Assembly: GCF_007362475.1 (NCBI RefSeq)
Contig: NZ_CP041687.1
Coordinates: 1,488,001 to 1,552,000 of the forward strand
DNA: 64,000 bases
Direction of reading: 5' to 3'
Source of the DNA: Chryseobacterium sp. SNU WT5
Lineage (GTDB): Bacteria > Bacteroidota > Bacteroidia > Flavobacteriales > Weeksellaceae
Under the pieces are notes generated by a model, which was not told the DNA's origin, did not search any database, and worked only from the letters and a program-made list of their open reading frames with translations. A program made the position numbers and the translations under genes. Shown piece after piece: positions 26,919 to 35,117 of the stretch (within the stretch, counting starts at the first letter, position 1; each line of letters begins with the position of its first letter).

Positions 26919-28679
26919 ATGTCAGATATTATAAAACTTTTACCAGATCATGTTGCCAATCAAATTGCCGCCGGTGAAGTGGTACAGCGACCTGCATCAA
27001 TTGTAAAAGAATTAATAGAAAACTCAATCGATGCCGGAGCAACCAAAATAGAACTCATTATTCGAGATTCTGGTAAAAATTTAATTCAGGTGGTAGACAA
27101 TGGCAGTGGGATGAGTGATACCGATGCAAGACTGGCTTTTGAAAGACATGCAACTTCCAAAATAAGTAGTACAGAAGATATTTTTAGAATTTCTACCAAA
27201 GGATTTCGTGGCGAAGCGCTAGCATCAATTGCAGCGGTTGCTGAGGTTGAACTGAAGACCAAAACGCATGATGCTACAATAGGAACCAATATTTATATTG
27301 AAGGTGGTGGCTTCCAGTTTCAGGAACCTGTTCAAACTACTGAAGGTTCTAATTTTTCTGTAAAAAATCTATTTTATAATGTTCCTGCCAGAAGGAAATT
27401 TCTGAAAAATAACAATATTGAATTTCGTCATATTATTGATGAATTTCAGCGTGTAGCTCTAGCTCATGAAAATCTCGATTTTGAGCTTTTCCATAATGAT
27501 GATATTGTTTTTCGATTACGGAAATCCAGCTTATTACAAAGAATTGTAGATGTTTTTGGCCGGAAATTGCAGCCACTTCTTATTCCCATTAAGGAGGATT
27601 TAGGCTGGGTTCAGCTGAATGGATTTGTAGCAAAACCAGAAGGTGCTAAAAAAACCCGAGGTGAACAGTTTTTCTTTGTCAACGGAAGATATTTCCGAAG
27701 TGCATATTTTAACAAAGCTGTTCAGGATGCCTTTGAGGGACTGCTTTTACCCGGTTATATTCCTACATTTTTTTTATTCTTAGAGTTAGACCCAGAGAAA
27801 GTAGATGTTAATATTCATCCTCAAAAAACAGAAGTCAAATTCGAAGATGAAAACTTAATTTTTGCGTTGGTTCGCTCAACAATCAAAAGAGCTTTAGGAA
27901 TTTATAATATCTCACCCAGTTTAGATTTCGATCGCGACGCAGGTATGGATGCTTTTATGCAGAATAATAAAGGCAACGGAAGTTTTAAAACTCCAGAAAT
28001 TGTGGTAGACCGAAATTATAATCCTTTTCTGGAGGAAACACCTTCACCTGGTGAGAAGATTGCCATGACTGAAATTTATCAGCAAAATATTCCGGCAGCA
28101 CCTTCAAAAATTAATCTTTTTGAAGATGAAGATTTTGATGAAGATTTGATGCGCTTACCCAATGGATACTGGCTTTTAAATAAAAACGGGAAAACCTTGA
28201 TGCTTGATTTAGGCAGAATGCACCGATTGATCGTGAGTGAAAAAAATGCCAGGAAACAACGTAATAATGAGAAGCACACTCTGCTTTTCTCACTGGAATA
28301 TCACATGAATGAGATTGAGAAGAATAAATTTCGATCTATTAAAAAGTATTTGCCAGAATTAGGGTTTGATATGATCATTGCAAATGATAACGTACTTAGA
28401 ATCGATGCTGTTCCACAGGGATTAAAGGAAACACAGGTCATGAAATTTCTTGAAAATCTCTTTGAAATTTTAGAATATAGAACAGAAGATGAATTTCTGG
28501 ACTTTTACAACAGTCAATGGAATAAAATCCATAGCAAATCGCGCTTTGATTTCCTTTATAAAATCGATGCAGAACAAATGATCAAAGATTTCACCGAATT
28601 AGGTTTCCCAGAATTTTTACCGTCTGGTAAAAAATGCTACATTGAACTTCCATTGGAAGAATTAAAAAATAAATTTTAA
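26919..28679 (+). CDS. mutL: DNA mismatch repair protein MutL
   Basis: A 586-residue MutL. The N-terminal GHKL ATPase is complete: Glu31 and Asn35 (VKELIENSIDAGAT), DNGSGM (60-65), RHATSKI and GFRGEAL (95-101). The transducer domain follows to about residue 330, then a linker and the C-terminal dimerisation domain. MutL acts between MutS and downstream nicking or excision. The C-terminal endonuclease motif DQHA(x)2E(x)4E expected in species without MutH is not there; at the matching place the protein has MLDLGRMHRLI (about 426-436), with Gln and the first His replaced. The C-terminal CPHGRP-type motif is also altered (LPSGKKCYIEL). Nicking activity may therefore be absent. Confidence 0.95.
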   Translation: MSDIIKLLPDHVANQIAAGEVVQRPASIVKELIENSIDAGATKIELIIRDSGKNLIQVVDNGSGMSDTDARLAFERHATSKISSTEDIFRISTKGFRGEALASIAAVAEVELKTKTHDATIGTNIYIEGGGFQFQEPVQTTEGSNFSVKNLFYNVPARRKFLKNNNIEFRHIIDEFQRVALAHENLDFELFHNDDIVFRLRKSSLLQRIVDVFGRKLQPLLIPIKEDLGWVQLNGFVAKPEGAKKTRGEQFFFVNGRYFRSAYFNKAVQDAFEGLLLPGYIPTFFLFLELDPEKVDVNIHPQKTEVKFEDENLIFALVRSTIKRALGIYNISPSLDFDRDAGMDAFMQNNKGNGSFKTPEIVVDRNYNPFLEETPSPGEKIAMTEIYQQNIPAAPSKINLFEDEDFDEDLMRLPNGYWLLNKNGKTLMLDLGRMHRLIVSEKNARKQRNNEKHTLLFSLEYHMNEIEKNKFRSIKKYLPELGFDMIIANDNVLRIDAVPQGLKETQVMKFLENLFEILEYRTEDEFLDFYNSQWNKIHSKSRFDFLYKIDAEQMIKDFTELGFPEFLPSGKKCYIELPLEELKNKF

Positions 28680-28683
28680 AATT

Positions 28684-29325
28684 ATGTTCCCAAGACTTAC
28701 GCCAATCACCAGAAATATCATTATTCTTAACGTCTTATTTTATTTAGCCTCTAATTTCATTGCTTTTCCAAAACTGTATGAGATGTTTTCCGTGTATTAC
28801 ATCGCTTCACCTTATTTCAAAGTTTGGCAAATCATCACGCATATGTTTATGCATGCACCGATGGGGCAAGGGATTGGCTTAACTCACATTCTATTTAATA
28901 TGCTTACGTTAATGAGTTTTGGACCCGTTTTAGAGCAGGTTTTAGGAGATCGGAAATACATTATTTTATATTTTGCCAGTGGAATAGGAGCATATCTTCT
29001 CAACTGTGGCTGGAATTATTTTGAAATTATGCAAGGTGCTGATCCTATGGAGATTTATTCGATCCCAATGATGGGTGCTTCTGGAGCAATATTCGGTGTG
29101 GTTGCAGCATTTTCTACCATGTTCCCTGATAACAAGCTCTACTTTATGTTTATTCCTTTTGGTATCAAAGCCAAATATTTATTACCCGGGATTATCGTAA
29201 TTTCACTGTATCTTGGTTTTAGTGGCTCAATGAGTGGAGTTGCACATTTTGCACATATTGGTGGTGCTTTGATAGGTTATCTTTTAGCCAGAAAATGGAA
29301 GAATGATCGGTACCGGGTTAATTAA
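28684..29325 (+). CDS. Rhomboid intramembrane serine protease
   Basis: A 213-residue, six-helix rhomboid protease that cuts substrates inside the membrane. The catalytic Ser133 is in GASGAIFG and the catalytic His191 in AHFAHIGGALIGY. The conserved HxxxN of the second helix is His68-Asn72 region HILFNM. The size is that of a minimal rhomboid core with no extra domain. It starts 4 bases after mutL and precedes a phosphatase-type gene by 12 bases, so it is translated from a shared message. Substrate unknown. Confidence 0.92.
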   Translation: MFPRLTPITRNIIILNVLFYLASNFIAFPKLYEMFSVYYIASPYFKVWQIITHMFMHAPMGQGIGLTHILFNMLTLMSFGPVLEQVLGDRKYIILYFASGIGAYLLNCGWNYFEIMQGADPMEIYSIPMMGASGAIFGVVAAFSTMFPDNKLYFMFIPFGIKAKYLLPGIIVISLYLGFSGSMSGVAHFAHIGGALIGYLLARKWKNDRYRVN

Positions 29326-29337
29326 AAATTACTTTAA

Positions 29338-30315
29338 GTGAAATTTTTTAAAACGATCCTTACGATCTTTCATCTGGTCGTCATGCTTTTACTTTTAGGA
29401 ACCTTGCTGAACAGTATTGTTTCACCACATGCTTTTCCTTATATTAATCTTCTGTCCCTGGCTTTCCCGGTATTAATGATTTTAAATCTGGTGCTTTGTC
29501 TCTTTTGGATCATTTTATTGATGAAGAGAGCAATTTTTTTTATAGGGCTTTCTCTACTGTTCATTTTGCCCGTAAAAAGATGGATAAACTGGAAAAGTAT
29601 GGTATTGGAAAAACCAAACCTTAAAGTAGTAACTGTGAATATGAAAGCAGGTCAATTAGGTAGAGAAGAAATCTATACCTATCTTGAAAAAACGAATGCT
29701 GATGTAATTTTCGCACAGGAATATGGCAGTGATTTTCGTGTTCGTGGTTATGAAAAGGGAACGGCAAAGTATGAGATTGTTGCAATTAATTCGAAAACGA
29801 GAATTATTCATCAGGAGAAATTAGATACGTCGGGAAATGGCAATGCTTTTTATGCTGATATCGAGTTTAATGGCAAGATTATTAGGTTAGTAAATGTCTA
29901 TCTTAATCCATTTTCGTTTGAAAAGAAGATGGTAAAACCAGTTGAAGATTTCCAGGAGAATAAAGCAAAACTGAAAGATATTTTGAGAAAATTAATTCCG
30001 ACTTTTAAAATCCATCAACAAGAAATTCGGGCTATTAGAAAAGCCGTTGATGATTCCCCCTATCCTGTGATCTTGGCTGGTGATTTTAATTCTGTACCAA
30101 ATTCTTATGAGTATTATGAATTAGGAAAGGGTCTTACAGATGCTTTTGTTGAGGTTGGAAGAGGAAGCTCAACTAGTTTTCATGAATATAAGTTCCCGAT
30201 AAGAATTGATTATATCTTTACTTCAAAAGAAATTAGACCGATCAACTACCGAGTAGATCGTTCGGTAAAAATTTCAGATCACTTTCCGGTTATTGCCGAA
30301 TTTAGAATCGATTAA
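29338..30315 (+). CDS. Membrane-anchored endonuclease/exonuclease/phosphatase family protein
   Basis: A 325-residue protein starting with GTG. Three N-terminal membrane helices (about residues 4-26, 36-62 and 64-80) precede an EEP (DNase I-like) domain. The catalytic signatures are the VNMKAGQLG start (about 101), AQEYGSDF (metal-binding Glu), GDFNSVP and the terminal SDHFPVIAEF. Bacterial relatives include secreted nucleases and phosphodiesterases, so either nucleic acid or phospholipid could be the substrate. The domain should face the periplasm. It is embedded in the mutL-rhomboid run. Confidence 0.88.
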   Translation: MKFFKTILTIFHLVVMLLLLGTLLNSIVSPHAFPYINLLSLAFPVLMILNLVLCLFWIILLMKRAIFFIGLSLLFILPVKRWINWKSMVLEKPNLKVVTVNMKAGQLGREEIYTYLEKTNADVIFAQEYGSDFRVRGYEKGTAKYEIVAINSKTRIIHQEKLDTSGNGNAFYADIEFNGKIIRLVNVYLNPFSFEKKMVKPVEDFQENKAKLKDILRKLIPTFKIHQQEIRAIRKAVDDSPYPVILAGDFNSVPNSYEYYELGKGLTDAFVEVGRGSSTSFHEYKFPIRIDYIFTSKEIRPINYRVDRSVKISDHFPVIAEFRID

Positions 30316-30317
30316 AA

Positions 30318-30692
30318 ATGAAAAGCATCCCCTTACTATTAGTTCTTATCTTCTTTTCCTCTTGTGGAAAAGAGAATGTGGCACAAAGCTTAGCTTTTGA
30401 AGAAAACAATTCCGTGCCGCCATATGATACCGTGGCGATTGATTCTTTTTCCCAAGGTGCAACCTCAATTGATATTGCGAGGAAAATTGAAATGTCATCT
30501 TTTAAATTTCAAGATTCCTTAAAGCAGGTAAAGCTTAAAATTGAAGAGGAGCAATTGCTTAAAAAAGAGAAAGATGAAAAAGCGAGTGCGGAAAAAAAAG
30601 CGGAGGAAATAAAAAAGCGGACAGATGCCGAGCCGAAGAAAGCAAAGGATAAAGCTGAAATTGCTAAAACAGAGAAAGCTTTGAATCAGTAA
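30318..30692 (+). CDS. Lysine/glutamate-rich lipoprotein
   Basis: A 124-residue lipoprotein (MKSIPLLLVLIFFSSC, Cys16). The C-terminal half (about 65-124) is a highly charged Lys/Glu/Ala coiled coil (KKEKDEKASAEKKAEEIKKR). No family is recognised. Its ATG follows the phosphatase stop by 2 bases, so it belongs to that operon. Confidence 0.72.
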   Translation: MKSIPLLLVLIFFSSCGKENVAQSLAFEENNSVPPYDTVAIDSFSQGATSIDIARKIEMSSFKFQDSLKQVKLKIEEEQLLKKEKDEKASAEKKAEEIKKRTDAEPKKAKDKAEIAKTEKALNQ

Positions 30693-30730
30693 TTTTTATT
30701 TAAATTTGAGATACTTTAATACGATATAAC

Positions 30731-31075
30731 ATGAAAAATTATTTTTTAATAGCTGTCGCTACAGCTGTACTCTTAGTGAGTTGTAAGAAAACGGAAACGA
30801 ATATTGAAACAGTAGAAAACGCTGATGGGACAATCACTACAACTACTACAGAAAAAGAACATTCTACCACTTTGGATTCAGCAAAGATTGATGCAACGGT
30901 GGACCGTGCAAAAGAAAATTTAAATGAGGCTGGAAACAAAATTGACTCGGCGGCGAAAGAAGTTGGGCACGACTTAAAGAAAGCTGGTGAAGACGTAAAA
31001 GATGCTGCGGCTAAAGGAGCAGAGAAAGTAGAACAAGGAGCGCAGAAATTAAAAGAAGACCTAAAAAAGAAATAA
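30731..31075 (+). CDS. LEA-like small lipoprotein
   Basis: A 114-residue lipoprotein (lipobox LVSC, Cys18). A Thr/Glu-rich segment (DGTITTTTTEKEHSTT) is followed by an amphipathic helical repeat region with an 11-residue-like rhythm: RAKENLNEAGNKIDSAAKEV, then KKAGEDVKDAAAKGAEKVE. This resembles late-embryogenesis-abundant or apolipoprotein-like repeats found in stress proteins; a role in envelope stress is inference. It ends the plus-strand run and is followed by a terminator. Confidence 0.75.
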   Translation: MKNYFLIAVATAVLLVSCKKTETNIETVENADGTITTTTTEKEHSTTLDSAKIDATVDRAKENLNEAGNKIDSAAKEVGHDLKKAGEDVKDAAAKGAEKVEQGAQKLKEDLKKK

Positions 31076-31078
31076 TGA

Positions 31079-32617
31079 TTAAACTGCTGTACTATCAGCA
31101 GTTTTTTTATTTAGCTCCAGTAAAGGATCAATGTACTCGCGGTCATTGCTTAACCGCGGCACTTTATTCTGGCCACCCAGTTTCCCTCTTTCAGACATCC
31201 AGTTATAGAATAATTGCGGTTTCGCGACATGAATGATTGGTTTCTTCAGGGTCATGTCATTATATCTTTTTGCTTCGTAATCAGAGTTTACAGACTTTAA
31301 CTGATTGTCAAAAACTTCTGAGAATCGTTCCAGGTCACTTGGTGGGTGACTGAATTCAAAGATCCATTCATGAGCACCACTTTCACCCTGTTTCATAAAA
31401 ACTGGTGCACCGGTGAAATCAAGGACAGAAGCGCTGGTTGCTTCACAAGCTTTGGTAAGTGCCGTCTCCACATTGTCAATCATGAGCTCTTCTCCAAATG
31501 CATTGATGTAATGTTTAGTTCGTCCGGAAACTTTAATTCTATAAGGATGTATCGAAGTAAAACGTACGGTGTCGCCAATCAGATAGCGCCAAAGGCCGCT
31601 GTTAGTAGTAATAACCATTGCATAATTTTTACCTATTTCCACCTCTTCTAATGGGATGGCCTGCAAATTATTGAGATCAAATTGCTCCATTGGAATAAAT
31701 TCGTAGAAAATTCCATAATCTAACATGAGTAACATTTCATCGCTACCATGTTGATCCTGGATTCCGAAAAAGCCTTCTGAAGCGTTATAGATTTCGTAGT
31801 AATTAATGTCTTTGCCGATAATTTTACGATACTGTTCACGATAAGGTTTAAAACTGATGCCTCCGTGAAAAAAAACTTCTAGATTAGGCCATAGTTCTGA
31901 AATAGTTTTGTGCCCTTTTTCTTCTAAAATCCTTTGCAACAATACCATCATCCAACTGGGAACCCCTGTCAGACTGCCCACTTCTTCGTGGGTTACTTCA
32001 GAGATAATCGCATTTAGCTTACTTTCCCATTCCGACATTAAAGAGACTTTCTTGCTGGGCGTTGTTGTTATTTCTACCCAAAACGGAAGATTGTCAATTA
32101 AAATCGCTGATAAATCACCAACTTTAGTATTAAAGTTTTCGTAGAAGTCTGCGCTCCCGCCCAACCGTAAATTTTTATTGGTAAAAAGCTGGTTTTCCGG
32201 ATGATTGTTTGCATAAATGGAGACCAGATCTTTCCCCGCTTTCATGTGACATAATTCTAAGCTTTCATCCGTGATGGGAATGAATTTGCTTTTCGCATTG
32301 GTGGTTCCGGATGATTTTGCGAAGTTTTTTACTAGTCCAGGCCAGAAAACGTCACGCTTTCCCTGTCGTGCCTGCTCAATATAGGGTTCGAAATCCTCAT
32401 AGGTTACAATAGGAACATTTTTTCGAAAATCCTCATAACTTGAAATAGAGCTAAAACCATGAATTTTGCCGTAGTCTGTATTTTCTGCGTAGTATAGCTG
32501 TGAGAGTAGCACTCCATTTTGTGTTTCAATTGGGTGATCCATAAAATTCTGGATCTGATCGATCCGCTGGCGGATAAACCAATTGACCACCGTGTTAAAA
32601 AGTGCTTTAGTTGCCAT
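31079..32617 (-). CDS. GH3 auxin-responsive promoter family protein
   Basis: A 512-residue GH3-fold enzyme of the acyl-adenylate-forming superfamily. Visible hallmarks are the nucleotide-binding loop SSGTTNAKSKFIP (about 95-107), the YNASEGFFGIQ motif (A5-like) and the GLWRYLIGDTVRF segment (A7/A8-like). Plant GH3 proteins join amino acids to plant hormones; bacterial homologues are widespread in Bacteroidota and unassigned. The substrate is unknown. It is a single gene, convergent with the LEA-like lipoprotein. The product is soluble with no signal peptide. Confidence 0.88.
   Translation of the reverse strand: MATKALFNTVVNWFIRQRIDQIQNFMDHPIETQNGVLLSQLYYAENTDYGKIHGFSSISSYEDFRKNVPIVTYEDFEPYIEQARQGKRDVFWPGLVKNFAKSSGTTNAKSKFIPITDESLELCHMKAGKDLVSIYANNHPENQLFTNKNLRLGGSADFYENFNTKVGDLSAILIDNLPFWVEITTTPSKKVSLMSEWESKLNAIISEVTHEEVGSLTGVPSWMMVLLQRILEEKGHKTISELWPNLEVFFHGGISFKPYREQYRKIIGKDINYYEIYNASEGFFGIQDQHGSDEMLLMLDYGIFYEFIPMEQFDLNNLQAIPLEEVEIGKNYAMVITTNSGLWRYLIGDTVRFTSIHPYRIKVSGRTKHYINAFGEELMIDNVETALTKACEATSASVLDFTGAPVFMKQGESGAHEWIFEFSHPPSDLERFSEVFDNQLKSVNSDYEAKRYNDMTLKKPIIHVAKPQLFYNWMSERGKLGGQNKVPRLSNDREYIDPLLELNKKTADSTAV
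31081..31108 (+). terminator. Terminator inside the 3' end of the convergent gene
   Basis: A 9-bp stem AAACTGCTG / CAGCAGTTT with a 6-base loop and a run of T, 5 bases after the lipoprotein stop. It lies within the last ten codons of the minus-strand GH3-type gene, so the same bases are coding on one strand and terminating on the other. Confidence 0.78.
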
Positions 32618-32671
32618 ATCTACAAATATAATATTTTTTCTGGTAAAGAATATGATGCGTTATATAACAAA

Positions 32672-32701
32672 AAGATTCCACACTGAAAAGTGTGGAATCT
32701 T
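32672..32701 (-). terminator. Terminator of the bacilliredoxin gene
   Basis: A perfect 13-bp stem beginning AAGATTCCACACT with a 4-base loop, followed on the minus strand by TTTTGTT. It lies 22 bases after the stop of the 32724 gene. Confidence 0.9.
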
Positions 32702-32723
32702 AACTTTAACTAAATATCTAGTT

Positions 32724-33134
32724 TTAGCAATATTCTGCGTAAGCACCTTGTAAGTTAGCCGCAATTGCGCCTGCAGGATTACCTTCAATGTGGTGTCTTT
32801 CTAGCATGTGAACCAATTCTCCATCTTTGAAAAGCGCGATACATGGTGAACTTGGTGGAAATGGTGCTAAAAATTTTCGTGCTTCATCTACAGCTTCCTT
32901 ATCTACGCCTGCAAATACGGTGATTAAATTTTCTGGCTTTTTGTCTCCTGTAAGAGAGAAAACGGCTCCTGGTCTAGCAGCACCGGCAGCACAACCACAA
33001 ACTGAGTTAATCATTAATAGGGTTGTTCCTTCTTTTTTGATTGCGTCTTTTACAGCTTCAGCAGAAGTCAAATCCTGGAATCCTTTATCGGTAAGTTCAT
33101 GCTTCATTGGCATTACTAAATCATCTGGGTACAT
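32724..33134 (-). CDS. BrxA/BrxB family bacilliredoxin
   Basis: A 136-residue thioredoxin-fold protein of the YphP/YqiW (BrxA/BrxB) family. The active site is the unusual CGC motif ([14 protein letters not shown], about residues 45-58), followed by [14 protein letters not shown] and [14 protein letters not shown]. In Bacilli these remove bacillithiol from proteins after oxidative stress; the same role is expected if this organism makes bacillithiol, as some Bacteroidota do. An additional Cys is the final residue. It is a single-gene unit ending in a strong terminator. Confidence 0.9.
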   Translation of the reverse strand: MYPDDLVMPMKHELTDKGFQDLTSAEAVKDAIKKEGTTLLMINSVCGCAAGAARPGAVFSLTGDKKPENLITVFAGVDKEAVDEARKFLAPFPPSSPCIALFKDGELVHMLERHHIEGNPAGAIAANLQGAYAEYC

Positions 33135-33231
33135 ATTTTTTAATTTTAAGAGTTAAACAATTGAAGTGTAAAATTAATCCTTTTTTACTAAATCTCTTCC
33201 CCCTGAAATCTATCAAAACAATACCAATTAT

Positions 33232-34488
33232 CTATTGAGACTTTTTGGCTGATTTGGCTGTCAGTTTTTTAGCAAGACTTCCAATGGTTAATCCTTGAAA
33301 TATAATGGAGAAAAGAACAATAATGTACGTGATTGCGACGAACATATCACCGAAATTTTCTCTGGGTAAGGCTAGCGCTAGCGCAACTGAAATACCACCG
33401 CGAAGCCCACCCCAAACTAAAATAGGAAAGGAATTTTCTTCAAATTTTACCCGTTTTTTAAGTAATAAAAATGGTATTCCTACTGATACGAATCGTGCAA
33501 ATAGGACAATGAAAATTGCAATTATGCCTATGAAAATATAAATATTCTCAAAATCAATAACTAACAATTCTAGACCGATCAATAGAAATAGAACAGCATT
33601 CAAAATCTCGTCAAGCATTTCCCAGAATTTATCGATGTATTCTTCGGTAATTCTACTCATTCCAACAGCACGGCCTCGATTTCCTATGAAGATTCCTGCT
33701 ACTACCATTGCCAATGGTCCGCTGATGTGCAGAAAAGATGCCATCCAGTAACCTCCCATAACCATGGCTAAAGTGATCATTACTTCTACTGAATAATCAT
33801 CAATGGTCTTCAGCACATATGTACCCACACTTCCTAAAATGGTCCCCAGTAAAATACCGCCACCAGCTTCTTTTAAGAATAGTAAAGCAATATCGGAGAT
33901 TCCCATATTTGCGAACCCTACTTTTGAAATTTCGTAGATTGCGACAAATATAACAACCGCCACACCGTCATTAAATAGGCTTTCTCCAGAAATTTTAGTT
34001 TCTAATGATTTCGGGATATTTGCTGATTTTAATATTCCCAAAACTGCGATGGGATCTGTGGGAGAAATTAAGGCTCCGAAAAGCAAACAACTGATAAAAG
34101 GCACTGCTAAACCAAACGCCTGTAAAAGCAAGTACATTAATGCGCCGACAATCGCTGTAGAAATAAGAACGCCTATGGTAGAAAAGGCAATAATAGGAGC
34201 TCGTTCTGATTTGATATCATTTAACCTGATGTGTATAGAGCCTGCAAAGAGTAGAAAGCTTAACATTACTTCCATAAGCACGGTGTAGAAATCAATCGAC
34301 AAAATCATTTTTTTTGTCTGAACAAAGAGATCTGGAAAGTAGGAAGCTGCTAAAACAATTCCCAAAGAGGTAAGTAATGCAATAATCATCACGCCAATGG
34401 TTCTTGGTAACTTTAGAAATCTTTTATTAAAATATCCGAAAGCTGCCGCAAGCACGATGATGATTGTAAAATAATGGTAAACCTGCAT
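33232..34488 (-). CDS. CPA1 family Na+/H+ antiporter
   Basis: A 418-residue polytopic membrane protein with about 12 helices and no large C-terminal domain. The NhaP/NHE signatures are visible: FGALISPTDPIAVLGIL, then SGESLFNDGVAVVIF (the ND pair binds the cation) and WGGLRGGISVALALALP. It exchanges Na+ or K+ for protons across the inner membrane for pH and salt balance. The C-terminus is short and basic. Its ATG is at 34488, about 100 bases downstream of the yqeY end, with a terminator between, so it has its own promoter. Confidence 0.92.
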   Translation of the reverse strand: MQVYHYFTIIIVLAAAFGYFNKRFLKLPRTIGVMIIALLTSLGIVLAASYFPDLFVQTKKMILSIDFYTVLMEVMLSFLLFAGSIHIRLNDIKSERAPIIAFSTIGVLISTAIVGALMYLLLQAFGLAVPFISCLLFGALISPTDPIAVLGILKSANIPKSLETKISGESLFNDGVAVVIFVAIYEISKVGFANMGISDIALLFLKEAGGGILLGTILGSVGTYVLKTIDDYSVEVMITLAMVMGGYWMASFLHISGPLAMVVAGIFIGNRGRAVGMSRITEEYIDKFWEMLDEILNAVLFLLIGLELLVIDFENIYIFIGIIAIFIVLFARFVSVGIPFLLLKKRVKFEENSFPILVWGGLRGGISVALALALPRENFGDMFVAITYIIVLFSIIFQGLTIGSLAKKLTAKSAKKSQ

Positions 34489-34523
34489 GAGGAAAATTTC
34501 TCTAAAGATAAGAAATCAATAAA

Positions 34524-34552
34524 AAACCCGAAGCATAAAATGCTCCGGGTTT
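34524..34552 (-). terminator. Terminator after the dcw cluster
   Basis: AAACCCG / CGGGTTT with an inner GCAT / ATGC pairing and a long A tract that reads as T on the minus strand. It lies 42 bases after the stop of yqeY and so ends the dcw-yqeY transcript. Confidence 0.82.
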
Positions 34553-34593
34553 CAATCAAATCGATATGCAAAGGTTGAATATCCTAATTAATA

Positions 34594-35040
34594 TTAAGAA
34601 AGTAATTTTTTCGCCATCTCGGAAATGCTTTTTCCGTCACTTTTTCCAGCAAGTGTTTTACCTGCCATTCCCATTACTTTTCCTAGATCTTTTGCGCTGC
34701 TTGCACCAGTTTCTGCGATAATACTTCTCATCGCCGTTTCCAATTCTTCACTGGTCATTTGTTTAGGTAAAAACTTCTCTATCACTCTACTCTGCGCTTC
34801 TTCAACTTCAGCTAGATCGCTTCTATTTTGGGCGGTGAACTGGTCATAAGAATCTTTACGCTGCTTGATCATTCTTTGCAAAATAGCAATTTCTTGCTCT
34901 TGGGAAACTTCAGCTCCTTTGGCTTCAGTCTTCAGTAGCAGAATCTGAGATTTCACTGCGCGCAGGGCGTCTAAGGCTACTTTATCTTTAGCGCGCATCG
35001 CGTCTTTGATCGCGTCGCTTATGATGATTTCTAAACTCAT
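34594..35040 (-). CDS. yqeY: GatB/YqeY domain protein
   Basis: A 148-residue helical protein with the YqeY domain found at the C-terminus of GatB. The family pattern is clear: DAMRAKDKVALDALRAVKSQ, the MIKQRKDSYDQF segment and the final MGKVMGMAGKTLAGK-like helix (here KDLGKVMGMAGKTLAGKSDG). YqeY is presumed to bind tRNA, but a function is not proven. It lies 77 bases after ftsZ; this ftsZ-yqeY order is usual in Flavobacteriia. Confidence 0.9.
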   Translation of the reverse strand: MSLEIIISDAIKDAMRAKDKVALDALRAVKSQILLLKTEAKGAEVSQEQEIAILQRMIKQRKDSYDQFTAQNRSDLAEVEEAQSRVIEKFLPKQMTSEELETAMRSIIAETGASSAKDLGKVMGMAGKTLAGKSDGKSISEMAKKLLS

Positions 35041-35117
35041 AATTTTGATTTGGTGATTAAATGATTTGACGATGCGTTAATTAAAAACGAGCACATTATC
35101 ATCTCATAACAATATTT

